Of a stretch of 52,558 nucleotides of DNA, positions 7,467-16,669 are shown piece by piece. Made by a program: the position numbers and the translations under genes. The notes below the pieces were generated by a model. It was not told the DNA's origin. It ran no database searches and worked only from the letters and a program-made list of their open reading frames with translations. The DNA is taken from contig NZ_AUID01000020.1 in NCBI RefSeq assembly GCF_000423525.1, positions 1-52,558 of the forward strand, written 5' to 3'. Position 1 is the stretch's first letter; the number at the start of each line of letters is the position of its first letter. Source of the DNA: Proteocatella sphenisci DSM 23131 (GTDB taxonomy: Bacteria > Bacillota > Clostridia > Peptostreptococcales > Filifactoraceae).

Positions 7467-10400
7467 GTGAGACTTAAATCGATAGATCTAAAAGGATTTA
7501 AATCCTTTTATCATAAGACAAAAATCGAGTTTCCAGATGGAATAATCAGTATAGTTGGGCCAAACGGAAGCGGGAAGAGTAATATTTTAGATGCTTTCAG
7601 ATGGGTTCTTGGAGAACAGAGTGCTAAAAACCTCCGTGGAGAAAAAATGGAAGACGTTATATTCTCAGGAACCAAACTTCATAATCAGTCTAATTTTTGT
7701 GAAATTGAGATACTTTTTGATAACAATGATAGTGTTTTAGACATTGAATTTACTGAAGTCAGCATAAAAAGAAAAGCATATAGAAGTGGTGAAAGCGCAT
7801 ATTATATAAACGGGAAACAGTGCAGATTAAGGGATATAAAAGAGCTTTTGATGGACTCAGGAATAGGGAAAGAAGGATATTCCATAATATCGCAAGGGAA
7901 AATAGATGAGATTGTAAATGCTACATCTGTTCAAAGAAGAAAAATTCTTGAAGAAGCCAGTGGAATATCAAAATTTAGATTTAAAAAAGAAGATAGTCAA
8001 AAAAAACTTGAAAACACAAGAATTAATATGGAAAGACTAAATGATATATATGTTGAGATTGAAAGACAAGTTGAACCATTGCGAAAACAAAATGAAAAAG
8101 CACTTAAATTTCTCAATCTTAAAGAAGAATTAAAAGTAGTTGAAATCAATAATTTATTAAATGAATATGATTCAGTCAGTAATAATTACTCTCAAGACCA
8201 AAAAATACATGAAAAAATATCTCAAGAAATAGAAGAACTTGAAAAAGAAATAGCTGAAAAAAAAACAGATCTTGATATATATGAAGAGATAAAGAAAAAA
8301 AACCAGGAGCTTACTTTTGAGCTTGAAGCTAATAAGACTAGACTTACACTTGAAAAAAATTCTACCGAAAATGAAATAGAAAGAAATAATGAAAAAATTC
8401 TCTCCAGGCAAAATCAGAGAGAAAAAAACAAGAATATAGTGAAATCTATAGATGAAAAAATAGCGGATCTCGATCTTGAAATTGGGGAAACAGAAAGTGA
8501 AAATGATCTAATTTATACTCAGATTGAATCATTAAAAAGAGAAATATATGAAAAAGAGTCTGTAAAAAATTCGGAAAAAACTAATATAGATAGAAACAAG
8601 AACGCATATCAGCTTTATTTAGAAAACAGACAGAAACTTTTGGATGAAAAAAACAAGAAAGAACTTAGAATTCAGTTTATAGATGAAAATATTGAATTTG
8701 AGAATAAAAAGAATCAGGAAAACAAAATTCTGATTAAAAAATATCAAACAAGTCTAAGTGAAATTGACAATGAAATAGAGGGTGTAAAAAACAAGAAAAA
8801 CCTAATTCAAAATGAAATTGACCATTTAAAAAAACAAGAATCAGACATTAGCTTTATGATTCAAAAACTTGCAGACCTGCAAAAAGACGATGAAAAACAA
8901 GTGGAAGAGACATCTTTTGAAATTAGAGAAATAAAGGTCAAGCAAAATATGTACGTATCTATGGAAAAAGATATGGAAGGAATAAATCGTAGCGTGAAAA
9001 CTGTACTTGAAAATAAGAGTCTCGCTGGTATAGTTGATATAGTTGCAAACATAATAAAAACAGATAAAAAATATGAAAAAGCAATAGAAACAGTACTTGG
9101 AGCTTCGCTTCAAAATATAGTAACTGCGGATAGTGGATCTGCAAAAAGAGCAGTTGAATTCTTAAAGAAAACAAAATCAGGCAGGGCAACATTTCTGCCA
9201 ATGGATACAGTAAAAGGAACTGCAATAGACATAGAAAATGTTAAAACGGCATCATCTGTTGTTGAAAGTGAACCTAAATACAGAGGGATAATAGAATCGC
9301 TTTTAGGCAGAACTCTTTTAGTAGAAAGCATAGATCAAGCTATAGTTTTGTCTAAAAAACTTAATTACAGATATAGGATAGTTACTGTTGACGGAGAGAT
9401 ATTTAACCAGGGTGGCTCCATAACAGGAGGACATTATTATAAGCAGAGTAATATTTTGGGAAGAAAAAGACTAATTGAGGAATACTCGCAAGATATAGAA
9501 AGATTGAATGGCAAATTTGCAAAGCTGCAAGATAAGCTAAAGAAAACTCTGGATGAAAAGACTGAAAGGATATCAGTTTATAAAGAAATCACTGTAAAAA
9601 TACAGGAAAAACTATCATCACTGGAAAAGGTGAATTTTGAACTTAATGACAGAGAAAATAACAGAAAGTATATAAGCAACAATATTGAAAACATACTTAC
9701 AGAAGGTAAATCGAAAACAGAATTTCAGCAAGACCAATTAAAAAACAAGGATACTCTAATAGGAGAACTTGAGGGTATTTCTAATAAGATTTCAGAAATT
9801 GAATCAGAAATTGCAATAATCCACAAAGATCAGAAAACAGAGCAAGATAATCAGGAAAATTTACAAAATCACATATCAAACTTGAAGATAGAACTTTCTG
9901 GAAAAGAGAACCGCTTAATAGGGGTATCCAGTGAGAAAAAAAGAATTAATGAAATAAAGACTAATTATGAATTTCAAAAGCAAGAGAATCAAAAAGAACT
10001 CAAACAGATTACACTTGAAATATCAGAAGCAGAAAAAAAACTCTCACAGTGCATGACCAATCTTCAGTTGAATCAGATAGAATTAGACGAACTTCTTATA
10101 GAATATGAGAATACAATATCAGATTTAAAAAAATCAGAGTATAAATTTGACGAAGTAATTAAATCGCAAAAACTGGCAGAAGAAAAAATGATGAAGAAAC
10201 TTCAGGAAAAATATAAGCTTGAAAATCGTATTGAAAAGACAGACGTGATAACAGAAAATGTTAAAAACAGGATTTTCGAAGAATATCAACTAAGTATTGA
10301 AGAGGCCAGAATGTGTCAGGATCAAGACTGTGACTTTTCAAAAGAAAAAGTGAGCTATATAAAAGAACAAATCAATCTTTTGGGTAATATAAACTTAGAT

Positions 10401-10997
10401 GCTATAGACGATTATAAAGCTCTAAACGAAAGATATGAAATGTATAAAGAACAAATATCAGATTTGAATCAGTCGATTGAAGTTCTTGGGGAAATAATTT
10501 CAGATCTTGAAAAAGATATGGCCAGAGAATTCAAGTCAAATTTTGACAATATAAATGAAACTTTTGGAAAGGTATTTTCTCAGTTGTTTGGGGGTGGAGA
10601 AGGCAAACTCGTTTTATCAAACTCTTCAGATGTATTAAACTCCGAGATAGAAATAGTTGCACAACCAGATGGAAAAAAGCTTAGAAGTACATCTGTTATG
10701 TCCGGTGGGGAAAAATCACTTATGGCAATTGCACTTTTGTTTTCCATACTTATGACAAAACCAGCGCCCTTTTGTATACTAGATGAAATTGATGCGGCAC
10801 TAGATGATTCTAATATTACAAGGTTTAACGCATTTTTGGAAAAACTTTCACAGGACATACAATTTATAACTATAACCCATAGAAGAGGTACAATGGAAAC
10901 CTCGGATTATATTTATGGAGTTACCATGCAAGATAAAGGGGTATCCAAGGTTGTGAGCCTGAAATTTGAAGAAGCAACAGATTTTATTGAGCAGTAA
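7467..10997 (+). CDS. smc: Chromosome segregation protein SMC
   Basis: The ATPase of the bacterial condensin, which with ScpA and ScpB organises the chromosome. It has 1176 residues, the normal length. Walker A is GPNGSGKSN at residues 31-39. Two long coiled coils, rich in lysine and glutamate, flank a hinge at about 510-650 containing the conserved GGSITGGHYY. The ABC signature VMSGGEKSL is near 1075 and Walker B FCILDEIDAALDD near 1102. The start is GTG 7467, preceded by AAGAGGT. It follows the radical SAM gene by 12 bases and precedes ftsY closely, so rnc to ftsY looks like one transcript. Confidence 0.98.
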   Translation: MRLKSIDLKGFKSFYHKTKIEFPDGIISIVGPNGSGKSNILDAFRWVLGEQSAKNLRGEKMEDVIFSGTKLHNQSNFCEIEILFDNNDSVLDIEFTEVSIKRKAYRSGESAYYINGKQCRLRDIKELLMDSGIGKEGYSIISQGKIDEIVNATSVQRRKILEEASGISKFRFKKEDSQKKLENTRINMERLNDIYVEIERQVEPLRKQNEKALKFLNLKEELKVVEINNLLNEYDSVSNNYSQDQKIHEKISQEIEELEKEIAEKKTDLDIYEEIKKKNQELTFELEANKTRLTLEKNSTENEIERNNEKILSRQNQREKNKNIVKSIDEKIADLDLEIGETESENDLIYTQIESLKREIYEKESVKNSEKTNIDRNKNAYQLYLENRQKLLDEKNKKELRIQFIDENIEFENKKNQENKILIKKYQTSLSEIDNEIEGVKNKKNLIQNEIDHLKKQESDISFMIQKLADLQKDDEKQVEETSFEIREIKVKQNMYVSMEKDMEGINRSVKTVLENKSLAGIVDIVANIIKTDKKYEKAIETVLGASLQNIVTADSGSAKRAVEFLKKTKSGRATFLPMDTVKGTAIDIENVKTASSVVESEPKYRGIIESLLGRTLLVESIDQAIVLSKKLNYRYRIVTVDGEIFNQGGSITGGHYYKQSNILGRKRLIEEYSQDIERLNGKFAKLQDKLKKTLDEKTERISVYKEITVKIQEKLSSLEKVNFELNDRENNRKYISNNIENILTEGKSKTEFQQDQLKNKDTLIGELEGISNKISEIESEIAIIHKDQKTEQDNQENLQNHISNLKIELSGKENRLIGVSSEKKRINEIKTNYEFQKQENQKELKQITLEISEAEKKLSQCMTNLQLNQIELDELLIEYENTISDLKKSEYKFDEVIKSQKLAEEKMMKKLQEKYKLENRIEKTDVITENVKNRIFEEYQLSIEEARMCQDQDCDFSKEKVSYIKEQINLLGNINLDAIDDYKALNERYEMYKEQISDLNQSIEVLGEIISDLEKDMAREFKSNFDNINETFGKVFSQLFGGGEGKLVLSNSSDVLNSEIEIVAQPDGKKLRSTSVMSGGEKSLMAIALLFSILMTKPAPFCILDEIDAALDDSNITRFNAFLEKLSQDIQFITITHRRGTMETSDYIYGVTMQDKGVSKVVSLKFEEATDFIEQ

Positions 10998-11027
10998 TAA
11001 TATAACAACACTTTGAAAGGAAATGAT

Positions 11028-12251
11028 ATGTTTAAAAAATTGTTTGGATTTGGAAAGAAAAAAGAAATAGAAGAAGAAAATATTCAGCAGGAACAAAATG
11101 AAGAGGAAATTTCTGACACGTCTTTTGAAAATAACTCTGAGGATGATGCGCCCGATGTTGAGCTGGACATTGAAGAAGAGATTGAGATTCAGCCTGAGAC
11201 AGAGGTTGAGCCTGAAATTGAAGAAGAAATATCTGATACAGAGGTCGAGCCTGAAATTGAAGAAGAACCTGAGCTCGAAATTGAAGAGGAACCTGAGCCT
11301 GAAATTCCAGCAAAAGGTTTTTTTGCAAAACTTAAAGAAGGACTGTCAAAGACAACGCAGAACTTCACAACAAAACTGGATAATCTCTTTAAGGGTTATA
11401 AGACCATAGAAGAAAGTATATATGAAGAACTCGAAGAAATCCTTATAACGGCGGATGTTGGATTTGAAACAACACTAAGGATAACCGATGAACTAAGAAA
11501 AAGAGAACGAGAAAATAAGATAGAAGAAGTAGATAAATTGCAGGAAGAATTGGAAAAAATAATCGAAGAAATCTTGATTGTAAAAGATACGGAAGCCGAA
11601 ACTGAATCAGAAATCGGAGAATCTGCCAAAAACCCAAAGATCATGGTAGTGGTAGGAGTCAATGGCGTTGGAAAAACTACAAGTATCGGAAAACTTGCAT
11701 CACAGCTTAAGAGTGAAGGGAATAAAGTTATGCTTGCAGCTGCAGATACATTCAGAGCAGCAGCTTCAGACCAGCTTACAATCTGGGCGCAAAGAGCCGA
11801 TGTTCCTATTGTAAAACACATGGAGGGGACCGATCCTTCGGCAGTGATATTTGATGCCATAAAATCAGCAAAAGCGAATAATATAGATATACTGATTTGT
11901 GATACCGCAGGAAGACTTCACAATAAGGCAAATCTTATGAGTGAACTTGCAAAAATATTTAAGATAATAAACAGGGAATACCCAGAAGCAGAAAAAGAAG
12001 TATTGCTTGTAATAGACGCAACTACCGGCCAAAATGCCATAAATCAGGTAAGGGTATTCAAAGAAGCAGCGCCTCTGACAGGTCTTATTCTTACAAAGCT
12101 TGATGGAACAGCAAAAGGTGGGGTTGTCCTTGGTATAATTTCAGAACTTTCACTGCCTATAAAGTACATTGGAGTTGGGGAGCAGATAGATGATTTGCAA
12201 AAATTTGACCCTAAAACTTTTGCGAGAGCGCTTTTTGGAAAAAATATATAG
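11028..12251 (+). CDS. ftsY: Signal recognition particle receptor FtsY
   Basis: The membrane-associated GTPase that receives SRP-ribosome complexes and delivers them to the Sec translocon. It has 407 residues. The N-terminal A region, about residues 10-95, is extremely acidic and built from imperfect repeats around EVEPEIEEE. The NG domain follows: G1 GVNGVGKTTS near 210, DTAGRL near 295, and TKLDGTAKGG near 361. The start is ATG 11028 because the AAAGG sequence lies seven bases upstream, inside the longer TTG-started frame. The ylxM-ffh pair follows, so the protein parts of SRP and its receptor are adjacent. Confidence 0.97.
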   Translation: MFKKLFGFGKKKEIEEENIQQEQNEEEISDTSFENNSEDDAPDVELDIEEEIEIQPETEVEPEIEEEISDTEVEPEIEEEPELEIEEEPEPEIPAKGFFAKLKEGLSKTTQNFTTKLDNLFKGYKTIEESIYEELEEILITADVGFETTLRITDELRKRERENKIEEVDKLQEELEKIIEEILIVKDTEAETESEIGESAKNPKIMVVVGVNGVGKTTSIGKLASQLKSEGNKVMLAAADTFRAAASDQLTIWAQRADVPIVKHMEGTDPSAVIFDAIKSAKANNIDILICDTAGRLHNKANLMSELAKIFKIINREYPEAEKEVLLVIDATTGQNAINQVRVFKEAAPLTGLILTKLDGTAKGGVVLGIISELSLPIKYIGVGEQIDDLQKFDPKTFARALFGKNI

Positions 12252-12254
12252 TGA

Positions 12255-12328
12255 TGTAAAGTAAAAAGGCTTGACAAACATCCAAGACTGTAATAATATA
12301 AGTACTGTAAAGTAAAGATGCTTTACAG
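12255..12328 (+). promoter_or_regulatory. ylxM-ffh promoter framed by near-identical 18-bp repeats
   Basis: TTGACA (12271-12276) and TAATAT (12294-12299) lie 17 bases apart. An 18-base sequence beginning TGTAAAGTAAA occurs at 12255-12272, touching the -35, and again at 12306-12323, around the expected start site. The two copies match at 16 of 18 positions. The second copy also forms an inverted repeat, CTGTAAAG (12305-12312) with CTTTACAG (12321-12328). This looks like an operator pair around a promoter. Confidence 0.55.
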
Positions 12329-12343
12329 AGAGGATTGTGAAAA

Positions 12344-12694
12344 ATGGAGATTGATAAGTTTGTTCACTTAAATAAATTGTTCATTTTATACAAAAGTCTT
12401 TTGACAGAAAAACAATCAACAATTTTGGATTATTATTTTGAAGAAGATCTGTCTCTTGGAGAAATAAGCGGAGAAATAAGCGTTTCTCGTCAGGCGGTAT
12501 TTGATACTATAAAGAGATGCGAAGTAATACTTAATGATTATGAACAAAAGCTTGGACTTTTCAAAAAAGAAATTGAAGAGAACCAAAAACTTGAAAAAAT
12601 AGTCAGTATTATGGATGAAATAAGTAAAGATTACAATCTTAAAGATGACAGAATACAAGTCATCAGGGATATTTGTAAGGAGCTATCGGAATGA
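12344..12694 (+). CDS. ylxM: YlxM/UPF0122 family helix-turn-helix protein
   Basis: A 116-residue helical protein encoded just ahead of ffh in many Firmicutes. Residues 20-60 resemble the sigma-region-4 type helix-turn-helix (SLGEISGEISVSRQAVFDTI), and the C-terminal half is a coiled-coil-like helix. In streptococci, YlxM is associated with the SRP and affects its GTPase cycle; a DNA-binding role has been suggested from the fold. Its stop overlaps the ffh start by four bases (ATGA), so the two are coupled. The operator-like repeats at its promoter make autoregulation worth testing. Confidence 0.9.
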   Translation: MEIDKFVHLNKLFILYKSLLTEKQSTILDYYFEEDLSLGEISGEISVSRQAVFDTIKRCEVILNDYEQKLGLFKKEIEENQKLEKIVSIMDEISKDYNLKDDRIQVIRDICKELSE

Positions 12695-14064
12695 TATTTG
12701 AAAATTTGTCAGACAAACTCCAAAATGCCTTTAAAGGTCTTAAAAGCAGAGGTAAACTTGGCGAAAAAGATATAGATTTGGCAATGAGAGAAGTTAAGTT
12801 AGCTTTGCTTGAAGCAGACGTTAACTTTAAAGTAGTAAAAGACTTTATAAAACAGATAAAAGAAAGATCCATGGGAGTTGAGGTTACAGAAAGCCTTACA
12901 CCTGGCCAGCAAGTAATAAAGATAGTAAATGAAGAACTGACGGCGCTTATGGGCGGAGTGGAGAGCAAAATATCATTTGCAAGCAATCCTCCAACTGTAA
13001 TAATGCTTGTAGGACTTCAAGGAGCAGGTAAAACTACTACTGTTGCAAAATTGGGTAAAATGCTTAAAGCCCAGGGCAAGATGCCTATGGCTGTAGCTTG
13101 TGACGTATATAGACCTGCAGCTATCAAACAGCTTCAAGTGGTAAGCGAGCAGGCGGGAATTGCTTTTTATGCCGATGAAGAAATCAAGAGTCCAGTTGAA
13201 ATAGCCAAAAAAGCTCTGGAAAAAGCAAAAGTTTTAGGTAATGACGTAGTGCTTATAGATACCGCTGGACGACTTCATATTGATGAAGTTCTCATGCAGG
13301 AGCTTAAGGATATAAAATCCAGTGTAATGCCACAGGAAATACTTCTTGTAGTAGACTCAATGACAGGACAAGATGCGGTAAATGTAGCGCAAAGCTTCAA
13401 TGAAGCACTTGGAATAGATGGGGTTATACTTACAAAGCTGGATGGAGATACAAGAGGAGGGGCAGCCCTTTCAATAAAAGCTATAACCCAAAAACCAATA
13501 AAATTTGCAGCGGTTGGAGAAAAACTGGATGATCTTGAACAGTTTTACCCTGACAGAATGGCATCGAGAATTCTTGGTATGGGTGACATGCTGAGCCTGA
13601 TTGAAAAAGCACAAGGTGCATTTGATGAAAAACAGGCCAAAGAATTAGAAGAAAAGATTAAAAAACAGGAATTTGATTTTAATGACTTCCTGGAGCAGAT
13701 GCAGCAGATCAAAAAAATGGGATCCATAAAAAGTTTGCTTCAGATGATGCCAGGAATGCCAAAAGAAGTCAAAGATATGGATATAGATGAAAAGCAGTTT
13801 GACAGGATACAGGCAATAATTTTTTCGATGACAAAAGAAGAAAGACAAAAGCCATCTATAATAAATGTAAGAAGAAGACAAAGAATTGCAAAAGGCTGTG
13901 GACTCGACATAAAAGAAGTAAACAGACTCATAAAGCAGTTTGAAGAGAGCAAAAAGATGATGAAGCAGATGACAAAAATGAACAAAGGTGGCAAAAAAGG
14001 CAGAAGAGGACAAGGTCAATTCCAAATGCCAACGAGCCCCGGAAAAATGAAGTTTCCTTTTTAA
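12691..14064 (+). CDS. ffh: Signal recognition particle protein Ffh
   Basis: The SRP54 homologue that, with 4.5S/scRNA, binds signal sequences on ribosomes and docks to FtsY. It has 457 residues. The N domain is followed by the G domain, with GLQGAGKTTT near 108, DTAGRL near 191 and TKLDGDTRGG near 247. The methionine-rich M domain runs from about 300 and contains the RNA-binding RRRQRIAKGCG near 395. The tail is basic and methionine-rich (MMKQMTKMNKGGKKG). It overlaps ylxM by four bases and is followed by rpsP after 46 bases with no terminator. No SRP RNA gene is visible in the window. Confidence 0.98.
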   Translation: MIFENLSDKLQNAFKGLKSRGKLGEKDIDLAMREVKLALLEADVNFKVVKDFIKQIKERSMGVEVTESLTPGQQVIKIVNEELTALMGGVESKISFASNPPTVIMLVGLQGAGKTTTVAKLGKMLKAQGKMPMAVACDVYRPAAIKQLQVVSEQAGIAFYADEEIKSPVEIAKKALEKAKVLGNDVVLIDTAGRLHIDEVLMQELKDIKSSVMPQEILLVVDSMTGQDAVNVAQSFNEALGIDGVILTKLDGDTRGGAALSIKAITQKPIKFAAVGEKLDDLEQFYPDRMASRILGMGDMLSLIEKAQGAFDEKQAKELEEKIKKQEFDFNDFLEQMQQIKKMGSIKSLLQMMPGMPKEVKDMDIDEKQFDRIQAIIFSMTKEERQKPSIINVRRRQRIAKGCGLDIKEVNRLIKQFEESKKMMKQMTKMNKGGKKGRRGQGQFQMPTSPGKMKFPF

Positions 14065-14110
14065 TTAGAGGTTACAATAAATGATTAAAAATTTAAGGAG
14101 GTGAAAAACA

Positions 14111-14374
14111 ATGGTAAAAATAAGACTAAAGAGAATGGGTGCTAACAAAAAACCTTTTTATAGAATAGTAGTTGCAGACTCTCGTTCACCAAGAGATGGT
14201 AGATTCATCGAAGAAATCGGTTACTACAATCCAATTTCTACACCAAAAGTTGTAAGTATCAATGAAGAAAAGGCTGTTAAATGGTTAAACAATGGAGCTC
14301 AACCAACTGAAACTGTAAAGAATTTATTCAAAAGCAATGGTGTATTAGAGAAGTTTGAAGCTTCAAAAAAATAG
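14111..14374 (+). CDS. rpsP: 30S ribosomal protein S16
   Basis: A small-subunit protein needed early in 30S assembly. Its 87 residues begin [20 protein letters not shown], the typical S16 N-terminus, and the [15 protein letters not shown] motif follows. AAGGAGGTG gives a strong ribosome binding site. It is co-transcribed with ffh upstream and khpA downstream, a standard Firmicutes arrangement. Confidence 0.98.
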   Translation: MVKIRLKRMGANKKPFYRIVVADSRSPRDGRFIEEIGYYNPISTPKVVSINEEKAVKWLNNGAQPTETVKNLFKSNGVLEKFEASKK

Positions 14375-14412
14375 TTTGAACTATAATTACCATTTCTCTT
14401 AGGAGGAAAAGC

Positions 14413-14643
14413 ATGGGAGAATTAGTAGCAGTAATAGCAAAAGCACTTGTTGACTATCCCGAACAGGTAACTGTTTCAGAGATCATTGGACAGGAATCTA
14501 CACTAGTAGAACTGAGAGTGGCGCAAGAGGATATGGGAAAGATTATAGGAAAACAAGGAAAAATTGCCAAAGCTATAAGATCTGTTGTAAAAGCAGCAGC
14601 GAATAAAGAAAACAAAAGAGTTATTGTAGAAATCGTGCAGTAG
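14413..14643 (+). CDS. khpA: KH-domain RNA-binding protein KhpA
   Basis: A 76-residue single KH-domain protein (YlqC/KhpA) that dimerises or pairs with KhpB to bind RNA and influence cell elongation and division in streptococci and other Firmicutes. The KH signature IIGKQGKIAKAIRSVVKAAA lies at about residues 44-63, with the GKQGK loop intact. It follows rpsP by 38 bases behind AGGAGG. A terminator-like hairpin lies immediately downstream. Confidence 0.95.
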   Translation: MGELVAVIAKALVDYPEQVTVSEIIGQESTLVELRVAQEDMGKIIGKQGKIAKAIRSVVKAAANKENKRVIVEIVQ

Positions 14644-14650
14644 TATAGGG

Positions 14651-14684
14651 ACCTAGAGACTTTTAGAAAGTCATCTAGGTTTTT
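14651..14684 (+). terminator. Terminator between khpA and recX
   Basis: ACCTAGA (14651-14657) with GACTTT pairs with AAAGTC and TCTAGGT (ending 14680) around a TAG loop, with one bulged base. TTTTT follows at 14680-14684. It splits the usual rpsP-rimM cluster ahead of recX, although partial read-through is possible. Confidence 0.75.
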
Positions 14685-14721
14685 GTATATAAACCAGGAC
14701 ACTAATCACTGGGAGAACATT

Positions 14722-15354
14722 ATGATAATAACAAAAATCAAAAAAAATAGACTAAATTATGATATTTATATAGATGAAGAACTAGCCTTTACGCTTACAG
14801 ATGAGGGCCTCTATAAATCCAGGCTTAAAACAGGCATGGAAATAGAAAATACCGGATATTTGAATGAAATCGTAAGAGAAGACGAAATAAAACGGTGTAA
14901 AAACAGGGCGCTTAAGATAATTACAGATTCGCCAAAGTCGTCAGCAAAGGTAGTCGAAAAGCTTAAAAATGAAGGGTTTGGTGACGATTCTATCGAAAAA
15001 TCAATAGGATTTCTTGAAGAATACAGCTTCATAAATGATCAGAAACTTGCGGCAAACATTACAAGAAAAGCAGTTAAATCAAATAGTTCTCTTAGACAGA
15101 TAAAAAACAATTTATATAAAAAGGGCATTAAAAAAGAAGATATTGAAACAGCTGTTTCTAAAGTTGATGACGATCAGGAAGTTGAAAATGCAGTGAATGT
15201 AGCCTTGAAAAAATACAATACTCTAAAGAACAAGAGTGATGATGAAATACTTAAAAAAACATACTACACATTAAATTACAAAGGGTTTTCATACAGTGCC
15301 TGTGACAAGGCAATAAACAAAATAAAATGTATGCTGAAAAATCATGAAGATTAA
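14722..15354 (+). CDS. recX: Regulatory protein RecX
   Basis: A small helical protein that binds RecA filaments and limits or tunes recombination. It has 210 residues from ATG 14722, where GGGAG lies six bases upstream. The frame is open to an earlier codon at 14683, inside the terminator region. The N-terminal 50 residues form a beta-rich extension seen in Firmicutes RecX (ITKIKKNRLNYDIYIDEE). Three-helix repeats follow from about residue 60 (NRALKIITDSPKSSAKVVEKL). Its place between khpA and rimM is unusual, because that interval is normally empty. Confidence 0.9.
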   Translation: MIITKIKKNRLNYDIYIDEELAFTLTDEGLYKSRLKTGMEIENTGYLNEIVREDEIKRCKNRALKIITDSPKSSAKVVEKLKNEGFGDDSIEKSIGFLEEYSFINDQKLAANITRKAVKSNSSLRQIKNNLYKKGIKKEDIETAVSKVDDDQEVENAVNVALKKYNTLKNKSDDEILKKTYYTLNYKGFSYSACDKAINKIKCMLKNHED

Positions 15355-15381
15355 ATTACAGATATAACAGAAGGTGATAAT

Positions 15382-15885
15382 ATGAAAAAACACAGAATAG
15401 GTCAGATTGTTAATACTCACGGTTTAAAAGGTGACATGAAGGTATACCCATACACAGATTATCCGGAAAGATTTGAAGAAGTTGACTATATTTATATAGA
15501 AAAAAATAATGATGAAAAGTGGTATATTGAAAATGTAAGGTATCAGAAAAAAATGGTACTTCTTAAGATCAAAGGCATAGACACAATAGAAGATGCAGAG
15601 AAACTGAAAGAAAAAAATCTTTATATTGATGATGACAATCGAAGAGAGCTGGAAGAAGATGAACATCTGATATCAGACCTTATAGGTCTTAATGTATATC
15701 TAGAAGATCTTACTCCTGTGGGGACTGTAATAAACGTACTCAAATACTCTGCAAATGATGTATACGTAATCAAAGGAGCTGAAGACAAAGAATATCTTAT
15801 CCCGGCATTAAAGCAATTTGTACCTATCGTTGACATAAAAAATAATAAAATTATAATAAGCCCAATAAAAGGAATGATTGACTGA
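15382..15885 (+). CDS. rimM: Ribosome maturation factor RimM
   Basis: It assists maturation of the 30S head near S19. It has 167 residues with the N-terminal domain signature IGQIVNTHGLKGDMKVYP at residues 6-23. A PRC-barrel domain from about 95 ends in the usual ALKQFVPIVDIKNNKI. Its TGA stop overlaps the trmD ATG by one base (TGATG), which suggests translational coupling. Confidence 0.97.
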   Translation: MKKHRIGQIVNTHGLKGDMKVYPYTDYPERFEEVDYIYIEKNNDEKWYIENVRYQKKMVLLKIKGIDTIEDAEKLKEKNLYIDDDNRRELEEDEHLISDLIGLNVYLEDLTPVGTVINVLKYSANDVYVIKGAEDKEYLIPALKQFVPIVDIKNNKIIISPIKGMID

Positions 15886-16640
15886 TGAGATATCATATAA
15901 TGACCCTGTTTCCTGAATTTATAGATTCAGCGACAGACCACAGCATGATAAAACGTGCAAAAGACAATGGGATAATCGAAATCAAGAGCTACAATATAAG
16001 AGAATTTTCACAAAACAGGCACAAAAAAGTTGATGATTCTCCATTTGGAGGCGGAGCGGGTATGGTTATGAGCGTCGAGCCAATCGATGGGTGCTTTGAG
16101 CACATAATTGAATCCAATCAAATCTATAAAACAAAATGCAGAACTATATATATGTCACCAAGAGGTCAGCAACTTACTCAGGAAAAAGCTCAGGAGCTGA
16201 CCCAGTATGAGGATTTGATAATACTTTGTGGGCATTATGAAGGCGTGGACCAAAGAGCTGTAGATATGATAATTGATGAGGAAATTTCAATTGGAGATTA
16301 TATACTGACTGGCGGTGAAATCGGAGCACTGGTTATAATTGACACCACCGCAAGGCTTATTGATGGGGTCCTCAACAAAGCGGAGTCCCACATGGATGAA
16401 AGTTTTTCTGATAATTTACTGGAGTATCCACACTATACAAGACCTAGAGAGTATAAAGGACTTGAAGTTCCAGAGGTATTACTCAATGGGAATCACAGTA
16501 AAATTGACCAGTGGCGTTTTGAAAAATCTTTGGAAATAACCTTAAAGAGAAGACCAGACCTTTTTAAAATGTTTGATTTAAAAAAATTAAGCAAGATTCA
16601 AAAGAAAATATATGAAAAAGTATTGAATAAATATAAATAA
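15885..16640 (+). CDS. trmD: tRNA (guanine-37-N1)-methyltransferase TrmD
   Basis: A knotted SPOUT-fold dimeric enzyme that methylates G37 next to the anticodon with SAM, preventing +1 frameshifting. It has 251 residues. Typical motifs are present: DDSPFGGGAGMVM near 46-58, LCGHYEGVDQR near 112-122 with the catalytic-loop context, and GDYILTGGE near 135-143. It is coupled to rimM and followed by the L19 leader and rplS. Confidence 0.98.
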   Translation: MRYHIMTLFPEFIDSATDHSMIKRAKDNGIIEIKSYNIREFSQNRHKKVDDSPFGGGAGMVMSVEPIDGCFEHIIESNQIYKTKCRTIYMSPRGQQLTQEKAQELTQYEDLIILCGHYEGVDQRAVDMIIDEEISIGDYILTGGEIGALVIIDTTARLIDGVLNKAESHMDESFSDNLLEYPHYTRPREYKGLEVPEVLLNGNHSKIDQWRFEKSLEITLKRRPDLFKMFDLKKLSKIQKKIYEKVLNKYK

Positions 16641-16669
16641 TATGTTAAAATATTGTAGTTAATATTACT

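Noticed and set aside
11098-11409. Second plus-strand frame overlapping the acidic part of ftsY
   Set aside because: The leucine- and lysine-rich translation is the +1 shadow of glutamate-rich repeats.
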